Assembly (NCBI GenBank): GCA_934162685.1
Contig: CAKPJO010000057.1
Coordinates: forward strand, 1 to 9,644
Direction: 5' to 3'
From: an uncultured Bacilli bacterium
Lineage (GTDB): Bacteria > Bacillota_I > Bacilli_A > RFN20 > CAG-826
Length of the DNA: 9,644 nucleotides
How positions within the stretch are numbered: position 1 is the stretch's first letter; each line of letters starts with the position of its first letter. A program made the translations under genes and the position numbers. Positions 1 to 7,256 of this stretch are shown here, in pieces. The notes beneath the pieces are model-generated. The model did no database searches, was not told the origin of the DNA, and saw only the letters and a list, made by a program, of their open reading frames with translations.

Positions 1-1
1 G

Positions 2-1762
2 GCTAAATATACATATTCAACATTAGATAAAGGTGAAGTATTGTTTGTAGAAGCTCCAACCGGCATTGGTAAAACAATGTCTACTTTGTATCCAGCTATT
101 AAAACATTTGCAAATGAAAATAATGATAAAATATTTTATTTGACCGCTAAAAATAGCGGCATTGAATCAGCTTTTATAGCGGTAAATTTATTACTTAGTT
201 GTGGATTAAAAGCAAAAGTAATTCAAATAACCGCTAAAGAAAAAATATGTGCCTGCTTAGGAAGAAACTGTAATCCAGATGATTGTCCATTCGCTAAGGG
301 ATATTATGAAAAACTGCGCAAAGCTTTAACGGATGCTTTATTTTCAAATGTTCCATATTCTAAAGATGAAGTAGTAAATATTGCCTTAAATCATGCGTTA
401 TGTCCTTTCGAATTTCAACTAGATTTATCATTATTTTGTGATGTCGTTATTTGTGATTTTAATTATTTGTTTGATCCACTAGTTTATTTAAGAAGATATT
501 TCGATAGTCCAAACAAAAATAGTGTTGCTCTCGTAGATGAAGTACACAATTTAGTGGAACGTGGAAGAAAAATGTATTCTACAGAACTACACTATAATAA
601 TTTTAAAATTGCTAAAAAGGTACTAGGGAAACACGAACATAAAAAATTAAAATCCGCGATAAACAAATTACAAAAAATATTTAAAGCATATGATTTAGAA
701 ACTGATGAAGGATATAACCTTAAAGATAACATTGATATGGAACTAATTCACGCTTTAAGCAATTTTCAAAAAGCAGCAACAGATTATATGAAAAAAGTGC
801 CTCTTGAAACTAAACAAGAATTTACTGATTTCTTTTTTGAAGCTATTAGATTTATTAAAATTAGTGATTTCTTTAATGAAACTTTCCGTTTTATGATTGT
901 TAAAGAAAACAATAAATTAATAGTAAGTATCATTAATCTTGATCCATCACGTTTATTAAAAGACTCATTAGAATTATTACGCGGTGCAGTATTATTTTCT
1001 GCCACATTATCACCACTTGATTATTATGTAAGAATGCTTGGTGGCAATGATAATTCACCAGTACTGAAAATACAGTCACCATTTAATCAAGATAATTTGC
1101 ATCTAATGATTGCCCCATCTGTGGCAACCACTTATAAAAAAAGAGATTCAACAATTGAAGAAGTAGCTAATTATATAAAAACTATGGTTGACATGAAAAT
1201 CGGAAATTATTTTGTGTTTTTTCCATCTTACAAATACTTGAATAATGTCTTAAGATGTTTTGAAGATGCTAATTATGATATTCATGTTCAAACGAGTGAA
1301 ATGTCCGAATCGGAAAAGAACGCATTTTTAGATTATTTTAAACCTAACCCCTCACATACACATATTGGTTTTGTTGTATTAGGTGGGATTTTTTCAGAAG
1401 GAATTGATTTAATTGATGATCGTTTAATTGGTGCTGTTATTGTTGGAGTAGGTCTTCCACAAATATCTTTTGAACGTGATTTAATTAAAGATTATTTTGA
1501 TAAAGAAGAAGAAAATGGCTTTGAATTTGCCTATGTAAAACCGGGGATGAACCGCGTTATCCAAGCAGTAGGAAGAGTAATACGTTCAGAAAATGATGTT
1601 GGTGCAGTTTTGTTAATTGATAATCGTTATTTACAAGCTCGATACCGTGATTTATTTAAAAGCGAATGGGACAATTATGAAGTTGTTTTAAATGTTAACG
1701 ATGTTAAAGAGTCTTTAGAAAAATTTTATGCACATAAAATAATTGAAAAAAATAACAAATAG
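2..1762 (+). CDS. Rad3/DinG-family Fe-S superfamily 2 DNA helicase, 5' end missing
   Basis: This is an ATP-dependent DNA helicase of the XPD/Rad3/DinG group, expected to unwind DNA during repair or replication. The frame is open to the window's left edge, so the true start lies upstream; TTG at 41 is an internal codon. Numbering from the codon at base 2, I see Walker A (GIGKT, near residue 24), a DEVH box (D179-H182), a SATLSP motif in the second half, and a motif VI with Q521, R525 and R528. Cysteines at 83, 85, 90, 95 and 134 lie between Walker A and the DEVH box, where this family carries a 4Fe-4S cluster; four of them would be ligands. About 586 residues are visible. Relatives in Bacillota are longer at the N-terminus, so an N-terminal domain is probably lost to the window edge. 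The family call is firm; DinG orthology is not, so I give no symbol. Confidence 0.9.
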   Translation, partial: AKYTYSTLDKGEVLFVEAPTGIGKTMSTLYPAIKTFANENNDKIFYLTAKNSGIESAFIAVNLLLSCGLKAKVIQITAKEKICACLGRNCNPDDCPFAKGYYEKLRKALTDALFSNVPYSKDEVVNIALNHALCPFEFQLDLSLFCDVVICDFNYLFDPLVYLRRYFDSPNKNSVALVDEVHNLVERGRKMYSTELHYNNFKIAKKVLGKHEHKKLKSAINKLQKIFKAYDLETDEGYNLKDNIDMELIHALSNFQKAATDYMKKVPLETKQEFTDFFFEAIRFIKISDFFNETFRFMIVKENNKLIVSIINLDPSRLLKDSLELLRGAVLFSATLSPLDYYVRMLGGNDNSPVLKIQSPFNQDNLHLMIAPSVATTYKKRDSTIEEVANYIKTMVDMKIGNYFVFFPSYKYLNNVLRCFEDANYDIHVQTSEMSESEKNAFLDYFKPNPSHTHIGFVVLGGIFSEGIDLIDDRLIGAVIVGVGLPQISFERDLIKDYFDKEEENGFEFAYVKPGMNRVIQAVGRVIRSENDVGAVLLIDNRYLQARYRDLFKSEWDNYEVVLNVNDVKESLEKFYAHKIIEKNNK

Positions 1763-1777
1763 TAATTGTAATTACTA
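1760..1777 (+). repeat. AT-rich perfect inverted repeat spanning the helicase stop codon
   Basis: The sequence TAGTAATTGTAATTACTA has two 8-base arms around a GT centre and begins with the helicase TAG stop. A folded RNA would have a shorter stem with a wider loop. No T-run follows, so it is at best a weak terminator or a 3'-end RNA structure. Confidence 0.4.
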
Positions 1778-1801
1778 TCGATAATGTATAAAATTGATTT
1801 C

Positions 1802-1807
1802 GGTGAT
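1802..1807 (+). promoter_or_regulatory. Ribosome binding site deciding the agmatinase start
   Basis: GGTGAT matches part of the anti-Shine-Dalgarno complement and sits 4 bases before the ATG at 1812. It favours that ATG over the in-frame TTG at 1794, which would lie upstream of this site. Confidence 0.6.
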
Positions 1808-1811
1808 TAAA

Positions 1812-2705
1812 ATGAAAGATTATTTTCGTGATTTATTAGTAGAAAACATTGATGAAGCAAAGGTAATACTAACTGGTGTACCATTTGATAAAAATGCTTC
1901 AATTGGAAAAGGAGCGTCAAAGGCACCACAAGTCATGCGTGAATTATCAGCTTCTGAGCCTGCTTTAAGCATGGACGGAGACGATATAAGTGCATGTAAG
2001 ATTTATGATACTGGTGATGTTACTTACGAAGGAGAAGATGATGTTACATATTTTGCTAAAGTAAGTAAACATTTAGATCAAACACTTAATACAAATAAAT
2101 TCAATTTAGTTGTTGGCGGTGATCATTCTATTGCTATAGCTAGTGAATTGTCATTTTTAAATTATGCTAAGAAACATAATAAGAAACCATTAATTATTCA
2201 TATCGATGCCCATCCTGATATTTGTGATGTATATGAAGGTAGTAAATATTCTCATGCTTGCCCAATTAGAAGAGCAATTGATAATGGATATTCTACTGAA
2301 GATATAATTCTTATTGGTATTAGAGGATTTGAAAAGCAAGAAGTAGAATATTTTGCTCTTCATCCAGAAATAAAGATGTTTAATGCTAATTTTATTCATA
2401 ATAATGGTATTGAACCAATATTTAAATATTTAAAAGAAAAAATTAGTGATGAATATATGGTGTATCTATCTTATGATATCGATGCAAATGATCCAAGTTT
2501 TGCTCCAGGAACTGGAACACCAGAAGCATTTGGTGTTAATAGTTTAGATGTTATGAAAATACTATGTTTCATTGTCAGAAACTTTAATGTACCAATGATG
2601 GATATTGTGGAAATTGCTCCACCACTTGATGTAAATGATGTTACCACTTGGTTAGGTATCAAAGATTTATATGAAGTATTTAAACAATTATTACTAAAGG
2701 AGTAA
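1812..2705 (+). CDS. speB: Agmatinase/arginase-family ureohydrolase
   Basis: This is a binuclear manganese ureohydrolase, most likely agmatinase, which cleaves agmatine to putrescine and urea in the cytoplasm. Its 297 residues are usual for the family. The metal ligands are all visible: H105 in GGDHS; D132, H134 and D136 in DAHPD; and D222 and D224 in YDIDANDP. The VEIAPPLD stretch near the C-terminus is also typical. I chose ATG 1812 because GGTGAT stands just before it. The next gene, an AdoMetDC-fold protein, begins 7 bases after the stop, which supports a polyamine role. Arginase or another guanidino substrate cannot be excluded from motifs alone, so the exact substrate is an inference. 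A possible TATAAA box at 1787-1792 could start transcription here, but its -35 is poor and read-through from the helicase is equally plausible. Confidence 0.85.
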   Translation: MKDYFRDLLVENIDEAKVILTGVPFDKNASIGKGASKAPQVMRELSASEPALSMDGDDISACKIYDTGDVTYEGEDDVTYFAKVSKHLDQTLNTNKFNLVVGGDHSIAIASELSFLNYAKKHNKKPLIIHIDAHPDICDVYEGSKYSHACPIRRAIDNGYSTEDIILIGIRGFEKQEVEYFALHPEIKMFNANFIHNNGIEPIFKYLKEKISDEYMVYLSYDIDANDPSFAPGTGTPEAFGVNSLDVMKILCFIVRNFNVPMMDIVEIAPPLDVNDVTTWLGIKDLYEVFKQLLLKE

Positions 2706-2712
2706 CTAAAAT

Positions 2713-3519
2713 ATGAAGAAACACGTAATGTTTGATTTTTATGGCGCAAACCAACATCAATTAGATGATATAAAACATGTTAATGATTTATTAACAAGAT
2801 TATGCTTTAGCCTTGATTTACAACCTATTTGTCCACCACAATTAATTCCATATTATTATGGCAAAGTTAAAGAAGATATTGGTGTTTCTGCCTTTATTTT
2901 ACTTGAAGGTGGACACGTTACTATCCATACTTTTCCATTAAGAGAATGCTATTTTGTCGATATATTTGCCGAGACCGATTTTGATGATAATGTTGCTTAT
3001 CAATTTTTCTTAAAAGAATTACCATTTGATGAAAAAAACTCTATTAAAAATGTGAAAGATCGTTCTATTCGTAAGTTTGAAATGTTGCCTTATGAATCAG
3101 ATGTCGATTTTGGTCCGCATGTAATGACAGAAATTAAAGCACATACCATCCCAACAATGGAAGTATTATTCGATTTCTTAGAGAAAATAGTTTATGAAAT
3201 TAACATGGACCCAATTACTCGTCCATTTGTTTTAAAATCAAGAATTAATAATCCAAAGTATTTAAGCGCAATTATAGTTATTGCTCAATCACATATTGCA
3301 ATTCACTATAATTACAAAACTAAATATATGTACGCAGATATCTTCTCTTGTGCACCATTTGACTATACTAATATTGATAAAATCTATGCGCCTTTAGGAG
3401 AAGTAGTATCTAATGAGTTAACCGCTCGCGGAAGTAAACATATTTACAAAGTAAAATCAAAAGTTTCAAAAACTGATTTACGTGCGAATATGCGCTGGCA
3501 AAAAGCAATAAAGAAATAG
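2713..3519 (+). CDS. Tandem-fused S-adenosylmethionine decarboxylase-like protein
   Basis: AdoMetDC makes decarboxylated AdoMet for spermidine synthesis, using a pyruvoyl group formed by self-cleavage before a serine. Short bacterial enzymes of about 130 residues work as dimers with active sites at the interface. This 268-residue protein appears to be two such units fused. Unit 1 (about 1-125) starts KKHVMFDFY and has GHVTIHTFP; unit 2 (about 130-268) starts GPHVM and has SHIAIHYNY. Against Thermotoga maritima S63/H68/C83, unit 2 keeps all three as S193, H198 and C213 at identical spacing. Unit 1 has G67, H72 and E87, so it cannot form a pyruvoyl group there. The TWPE substrate-binding stretch is TFPL in unit 1 and is lost in unit 2. 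AAAGGAG at 2696-2702 is a strong ribosome site. It may be an asymmetric AdoMetDC, a decarboxylase with a changed substrate (arginine would suit the adjacent agmatinase), or non-catalytic. Confidence 0.8.
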   Translation: MKKHVMFDFYGANQHQLDDIKHVNDLLTRLCFSLDLQPICPPQLIPYYYGKVKEDIGVSAFILLEGGHVTIHTFPLRECYFVDIFAETDFDDNVAYQFFLKELPFDEKNSIKNVKDRSIRKFEMLPYESDVDFGPHVMTEIKAHTIPTMEVLFDFLEKIVYEINMDPITRPFVLKSRINNPKYLSAIIVIAQSHIAIHYNYKTKYMYADIFSCAPFDYTNIDKIYAPLGEVVSNELTARGSKHIYKVKSKVSKTDLRANMRWQKAIKK

Positions 3520-3520
3520 T

Positions 3521-4063
3521 ATGAATATTACAGTTTATTTAGGCGCTAATGAGGGGAATGACCATTCTTTAAAGAAGGCAGTCGCGGATTTTGGAACTTG
3601 GATTGGTAAAACTAATAATACATTAGTCTATGGCGGTTCCCGTATTGGCTTAATGGGTGTTATTGCGGAAAATGCTTTAAAAAGTAACGCTAAAGTTATT
3701 GGCGTTGAACCAAGATTCTTTGTAGAAAAAGAATTGCAAAATGATGATTTAAGTGAATTAATTGTTACTGAAAATATGTCTGAGCGAAAAGCAAAAATGA
3801 TTGAATTAGGTGATGCTTTTGTGGCTTTTCCCGGTGGGACAGGCACATTAGAAGAAATATCAGAAATTATGTCGATGGTTTCTTTAAATCACACTAATGC
3901 ACCATGTATTATTTTTAATCTTCATGGTTATTATGATGGACTTAAAGTTTTACTTGATAAAATGATTGAAATGGATTTATCTTCAATAGAAAGACAAAAA
4001 GGTATTTATTTTGTCTCAACGTTAGAAGAAGTAGAAAAGATTTTACTTGCCAAGACATTTTGA
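3521..4063 (+). CDS. LOG-family (TIGR00730) nucleotide phosphoribohydrolase-like protein
   Basis: This is a Rossmann-like protein of the LOG/YvdD family. Characterised members release the base from cytokinin riboside 5'-monophosphates or AMP-like nucleotides; most bacterial members have no firm physiological role. At 180 residues it has normal length. Hallmarks are GGSRIGLMG (38-46), the arginine in MSERK (R89), and PGGTGTLEE (104-112), whose glycines and E112 belong to the phosphate-binding and catalytic motif. The family assignment is secure, the substrate is not. It starts one base after the preceding stop with only a weak ribosome site (AAGAAA), so it is probably translationally coupled to the decarboxylase-like gene. 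Its stop is TGA; reading through as tryptophan would add only four residues before TAA, and other tryptophans in the window use TGG. Confidence 0.88.
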   Translation: MNITVYLGANEGNDHSLKKAVADFGTWIGKTNNTLVYGGSRIGLMGVIAENALKSNAKVIGVEPRFFVEKELQNDDLSELIVTENMSERKAKMIELGDAFVAFPGGTGTLEEISEIMSMVSLNHTNAPCIIFNLHGYYDGLKVLLDKMIEMDLSSIERQKGIYFVSTLEEVEKILLAKTF

Positions 4064-4083
4064 TTAAAACAATAAATTTTAAT
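4063..4083 (+). repeat. AT-only inverted repeat after the LOG-family gene
   Basis: ATTAAAA and TTTTAAT form 7-base arms around CAATAAA, starting in the stop codon. The stem has no G-C pairs and no clear T-run follows, so termination here is doubtful. Confidence 0.25.
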
Positions 4084-4113
4084 TCAATATTTGTTTAATT
4101 AAGTAGTATTAAT

Positions 4114-4127
4114 TACAAAATTTTGTA
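4114..4127 (+). repeat. Perfect 14-base palindrome, possible operator
   Basis: TACAAAATTTTGTA is exactly self-complementary. It ends 12 bases before a TATAAT box and covers most of the place where a -35 element would be. A dimeric regulator could bind here. AT-rich DNA yields palindromes by chance, so this is tentative. Confidence 0.35.
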
Positions 4128-4139
4128 TCCAAATTTTAC

Positions 4140-4145
4140 TATAAT
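4140..4145 (+). promoter_or_regulatory. Candidate -10 box for the PLD nuclease operon
   Basis: TATAAT matches the -10 consensus and lies about 70 bases before the nuclease start. No good -35 exists at 16 to 18 bases upstream and no TG extension is present. The promoter may be weak or depend on a regulator at the neighbouring palindrome. Confidence 0.4.
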
Positions 4146-4213
4146 GCTTGTAGGTTACTTTAACGAAGATGATTAATAATTCTGTATAAAAAATTATGGA
4201 GGAGTGAATTAAT

Positions 4214-5014
4214 ATGCTTAATATAATTAAAACGCCATCAAATGATGAATTTTTTAGTCTTGTAAAAAATTCTGAAAAAAATATATATTTATGTGCACCA
4301 TTTATAAAAAAAGAAATCGTCGATAAAATATTAGATGCTAGAAAAGACGGAATAACAATGGTAGTTATTACATCTTCAAATATATCTAATTTTTTATGTG
4401 GATCTCTTGATATATCGGCAATAAAAGAATTAATTAATCAAGGCGTTACAGTTAGAAATTATCAAAATTTGCACGCAAAAATATACATTTTCGATAGAGA
4501 AAAGGCATTAGTGACATCAGCAAATTTAACAAACAATGCTTTATACAACAATTATGAATATGGAGTTTTGATTGAAAATGATGAAATTATCAATCAAATT
4601 TATGAAGATTATCAAGAAATGCTTGATAATGAAGATTGTGGTACTTTTAATATTAGTTTGTTAAATAATCTTGAGAAAATAAAACGACAAATTAAAAAAA
4701 GTCCAATAGTAAATGTTGATTCTGACAATGACACAATTATTATTGAAAAGAAAAATATTTTAACTAAAAATATGTCTTCTTGGCAAAAAGATATTTTTGA
4801 CATAGTTAATGAATTTGATGAAAATATATTTTTTATAGATGATATTTATAGACGTGAGAATAATTTAAAACTAAAGCATCCCAATAATAATTTTATAGAA
4901 GCAAAAATTAGACAAATCTTGCAACAATTAAGAGATTTTGGATTTATTAAGTTTGTGAGTAAGGGAAAATATAAGAAGTTATGGATTGATAAATCGAAAA
5001 TGAGGGAGAATTAA
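4214..5014 (+). CDS. PLD-fold nuclease with DpnI-like C-terminal winged helix, putative restriction enzyme
   Basis: The N-terminal part carries one phospholipase-D HKD motif: H87, K89 and D94, then TSAN at 101-104, with the canonical H-x-K-x4-D-x6-x-S-x-N spacing. Single-motif PLD nucleases such as Nuc and the restriction enzyme BfiI work as dimers. After a charged linker, residues about 190-262 hold W190, H222-P223, KIRQ (231-234) and LRDFGFI (239-245), then a GKY turn. That pattern resembles the winged-helix domain ending DpnI, which binds methylated DNA, and related restriction enzymes. I infer a DNA-cleaving defence nuclease, perhaps modification-dependent; no methyltransferase is adjacent. 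GGAGGAG at 4198-4204 is a strong ribosome site. By hand count 15 of 36 isoleucines are ATA, against 9 of 51 in lepA, which hints at transfer. The PLD call is solid; target and function are not. Confidence 0.75.
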   Translation: MLNIIKTPSNDEFFSLVKNSEKNIYLCAPFIKKEIVDKILDARKDGITMVVITSSNISNFLCGSLDISAIKELINQGVTVRNYQNLHAKIYIFDREKALVTSANLTNNALYNNYEYGVLIENDEIINQIYEDYQEMLDNEDCGTFNISLLNNLEKIKRQIKKSPIVNVDSDNDTIIIEKKNILTKNMSSWQKDIFDIVNEFDENIFFIDDIYRRENNLKLKHPNNNFIEAKIRQILQQLRDFGFIKFVSKGKYKKLWIDKSKMREN

Positions 5015-5015
5015 A

Positions 5016-5294
5016 ATGAAATATATTGAACAGTTAGAACTTGCAAAAAAAGAAAAATTAAATATTACTAAACTATTTATTGCTTATGAAATGGAAGCTT
5101 TATTAGGATCAGATAAAAATGAAATTAGCGAAGATAAATATGAAGAACTTTGCTCTATTGTGTACGAACATTATTTGAATATTGACTATTCTTCAATTAA
5201 CGATGTGGCACAAATTGTCTATGACTTATATTTAGATAATAAAAAAATTTCTGAAAGTATTATTCGTGAGAAACTAGAAACTATGTATTTATAA
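5016..5294 (+). CDS. Small protein of unknown function paired with the PLD nuclease
   Basis: I do not recognise this 92-residue protein. It is acidic and rich in lysine, glutamate and isoleucine, looks mainly helical, and has no signal peptide, membrane segment, cysteine pair or nucleotide-binding motif. It starts one base after the nuclease stop, with AGGGAG at 5003-5008 seven bases upstream, so the two genes are surely co-transcribed. A partner, inhibitor or specificity subunit of the nuclease is possible, but that rests only on position. It shares the AT-rich character of the nuclease gene. The coding call is supported by the ribosome site, the tight spacing and a plausible soluble-protein composition. 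Confidence 0.7.
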   Translation: MKYIEQLELAKKEKLNITKLFIAYEMEALLGSDKNEISEDKYEELCSIVYEHYLNIDYSSINDVAQIVYDLYLDNKKISESIIREKLETMYL

Positions 5295-5307
5295 TTCAAA
5301 TTATAAA
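5288..5307 (+). repeat. AT-rich perfect inverted repeat spanning the small gene's stop codon
   Basis: TTTATAATT and AATTATAAA form 9-base arms around CA, and the TAA stop lies inside the left arm. It has no G-C pairs and no T-run, so it would be a feeble terminator. It marks the right end of the nuclease island. Confidence 0.4.
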
Positions 5308-5407
5308 CCAAATTGAGAAATAAAAACCTTATTAATTATTATTAAATAAAGTTTAAATTGAAAAAACATTATCAATCAAAATAATTATTTAATAATTAAA
5401 ATTAATT

Positions 5408-5416
5408 TGTTATACT
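5408..5416 (+). promoter_or_regulatory. Extended -10 promoter of lepA
   Basis: TGTTATACT is an extended -10 (TG, one base, TATACT) 28 bases before the lepA start. TTTAAT at 5388-5393 gives a weak -35 at 17-base spacing. The rest of the 141-base gap (5295-5435) is AT-rich and includes a 12-base palindrome at 5379-5390, which I consider probably chance. Confidence 0.6.
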
Positions 5417-5432
5417 TTATTTCAGTAAGAAA

Positions 5433-5439
5433 GAGGTGG
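5433..5439 (+). promoter_or_regulatory. Ribosome binding site deciding the lepA start
   Basis: GAGGTGG lies 5 bases before ATG 5445. The in-frame GTG at 5436 falls inside this site, so it cannot be the start. Confidence 0.8.
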
Positions 5440-5444
5440 TATTT

Positions 5445-7256
5445 ATGGCATTTGATCAAAAGAAAATACGTAATTTTTCTATTATTGCACATATTGATCA
5501 TGGTAAATCCACTTTAGCAGATCGAATCTTAGAACTTACTGGTAGCGTGGATAAACGCGAAATGAAAGAGCAACTACTTGATTCAATGGATCTAGAAAGA
5601 GAACGTGGAATTACAATTAAACTTAATGCAGTTACTCTTAATTACGTAGCAGATGATGGAGAAACATATATATTTAACTTAATTGACACTCCGGGACACG
5701 TCGACTTTACTTATGAAGTATCTCGTTCTTTAGCGGCTTGTGAAGGAGCTTTGTTAGTTGTCGATGCCACGCAAGGAGTGGAAGCTCAAACATTAGCAAA
5801 TGTCTATTTAGCGGTTGATAATGATTTAGAAATTATTCCAGTTATTAATAAAATTGATTTACCTTCTGCGCATCCTGAATTTGTAAAAAAAGAAATCGAA
5901 CAAAGAATTGGTATAAAATGTGATGATGCAGTTGAAGTATCCGCTAAAACGGGACTTAATGTTGAACAAGTCTTAAAAATGATTGTGAAAGATATACCTG
6001 CTCCAACTGGCGATATTAATGCTCCATTAAAGGCTTTAATATTTGATTCAAATTATGACGCATACCGTGGTGTTGTCATTAATATACGTTTAAAAGAAGG
6101 ACAAGTTAAAGTTGGAGATGTCATCCATCTTATGGCGGCTAATAAAGATTATTTAGTTACCGAACTTGGTATTCGCACACCAAAAGAAGAAAAACGTGAT
6201 GTTTTATTTGCTGGTGAAGTTGGCTATTTATGTGCTCAAATTAAAGATATTAAAGACGTTCATCCAGGTGAAACAGTGACCTTAAAAAATAATATGGCTA
6301 TAGAACCTTTACCTGGTTACCGACATATTAATCCAATGGTATTCTGTGGTTTATACCCTGTTGATTCTAAAAAATATGGTGATTTAAAAGAAGCGTTAGA
6401 AAAATTATGTTTAAATGATTCATCTTTACAATTTGAACCAGAAACATCCCAAGCTCTAGGATTTGGCTTTAGATGTGGATTCTTAGGACTATTACATATG
6501 GATGTTGTGCAAGAACGTTTAGAAAGAGAATATAATATCGATTTAATCTTAACTGCACCATCGGTTATTTATAAAGTAAAACTTACTAATGGCGATATTA
6601 TCAATCTTGATAACCCTTCAAAATTACCTGATTCCTCATTAGTCAAAGCAATTGAAGAACCTTATGTTAATGCTTCAATCATGACACCAAAAGAATATGT
6701 TGGTCCAATTATGGAGTTATGCCAAGAAAAAAGAGGAATTTATACTGATTTAGAATATTTTGATGATACTCGTATGATTTTAAAATACGAAATACCATTA
6801 AGTGAAATTGTTTATAATTTCTTTGATAAACTCAAAAGTTATTCAAAAGGTTATGCTTCATTTGACTATGAATTAAGTGAATATAAAGAATCTAATTTAG
6901 CCAAAATGGATATCTTATTAAATGGACAACCGATTGATGCTTTATCATTAATTGTTTATAAACCATCTGCTTATACTCGCGGAAACCTAATTACAAGAAA
7001 ACTTAAAGATGTTATTCCCCGTCAACAATTTGAAGTACCAGTTCAAGCGGCAATAAATGGAAAAGTTATCGCCCGTACTGATATTAAGGCAATGCGAAAA
7101 GATGTCCTAGCGAAATGCTATGGTGGGGATATTTCTCGTAAAAGAAAACTTCTTGATAAACAAAAAGAAGGCAAAAAACGTATGAAAAAAATTGGCTCTG
7201 TGGAAGTACCACAAGAAGCATTTATGTCTTTACTTTCTATCGATGATGACGAATAA
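5445..7256 (+). CDS. lepA: Elongation factor 4 (LepA), ribosome-associated GTPase
   Basis: LepA/EF-4 is a translational GTPase that acts on the ribosome and has been linked to back-translocation and 30S subunit biogenesis. The 603-residue product has the usual family length of about 600. The GTPase motifs are complete: AHIDHGKST (15-23), the G2 region RGITIK with T57, DTPGH (81-85), NKID (135-138) and SAK (166-168). Elongation-factor domains II to V follow. The basic LepA-specific C-terminal domain ends the protein, with the expected DIKAMRKDVLAKCYGGD and RKRKLLDKQKEGKKR stretches. No substitution in the key motifs stands out. ATG 5445 is set by the ribosome site GAGGTGG. The gene has its own promoter and a strong terminator, so it appears monocistronic here. 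Confidence 0.98.
   Translation: MAFDQKKIRNFSIIAHIDHGKSTLADRILELTGSVDKREMKEQLLDSMDLERERGITIKLNAVTLNYVADDGETYIFNLIDTPGHVDFTYEVSRSLAACEGALLVVDATQGVEAQTLANVYLAVDNDLEIIPVINKIDLPSAHPEFVKKEIEQRIGIKCDDAVEVSAKTGLNVEQVLKMIVKDIPAPTGDINAPLKALIFDSNYDAYRGVVINIRLKEGQVKVGDVIHLMAANKDYLVTELGIRTPKEEKRDVLFAGEVGYLCAQIKDIKDVHPGETVTLKNNMAIEPLPGYRHINPMVFCGLYPVDSKKYGDLKEALEKLCLNDSSLQFEPETSQALGFGFRCGFLGLLHMDVVQERLEREYNIDLILTAPSVIYKVKLTNGDIINLDNPSKLPDSSLVKAIEEPYVNASIMTPKEYVGPIMELCQEKRGIYTDLEYFDDTRMILKYEIPLSEIVYNFFDKLKSYSKGYASFDYELSEYKESNLAKMDILLNGQPIDALSLIVYKPSAYTRGNLITRKLKDVIPRQQFEVPVQAAINGKVIARTDIKAMRKDVLAKCYGGDISRKRKLLDKQKEGKKRMKKIGSVEVPQEAFMSLLSIDDDE

Noticed and set aside
144..159. Small hairpin CCGCTA-AAAA-TAGCGG within the helicase gene
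   Set aside because: The stem is only six pairs, has no T-run after it and lies in conserved coding sequence. Similar CCGCTA and TAGCGG words recur nearby, so chance is sufficient.
784..1005. Minus-strand open frame within the helicase gene
   Set aside because: It is a shadow of a clearly conserved plus-strand gene, with no recognisable motif and no ribosome site argument. The minus-strand frames at 2190-2399, 2471-2749, 3628-3846, 4612-4803 and 8700-9050 were dropped for the same reason.
1794..1811. TTG start for a longer agmatinase
   Set aside because: The only good ribosome site, GGTGAT, lies downstream of this TTG and directly before ATG 1812; family members also match the shorter form.
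4061..4075. TGA read as tryptophan at the end of the LOG-family gene, as in mycoplasma code
   Set aside because: It would add just four residues before TAA, and the tryptophans in the other genes are TGG with no in-frame TGA.
5295..5435. Riboswitch or small RNA gene in the lepA leader
   Set aside because: The stretch is almost entirely A and T with no stable paired structure or known conserved core; only a promoter and ribosome site can be supported.
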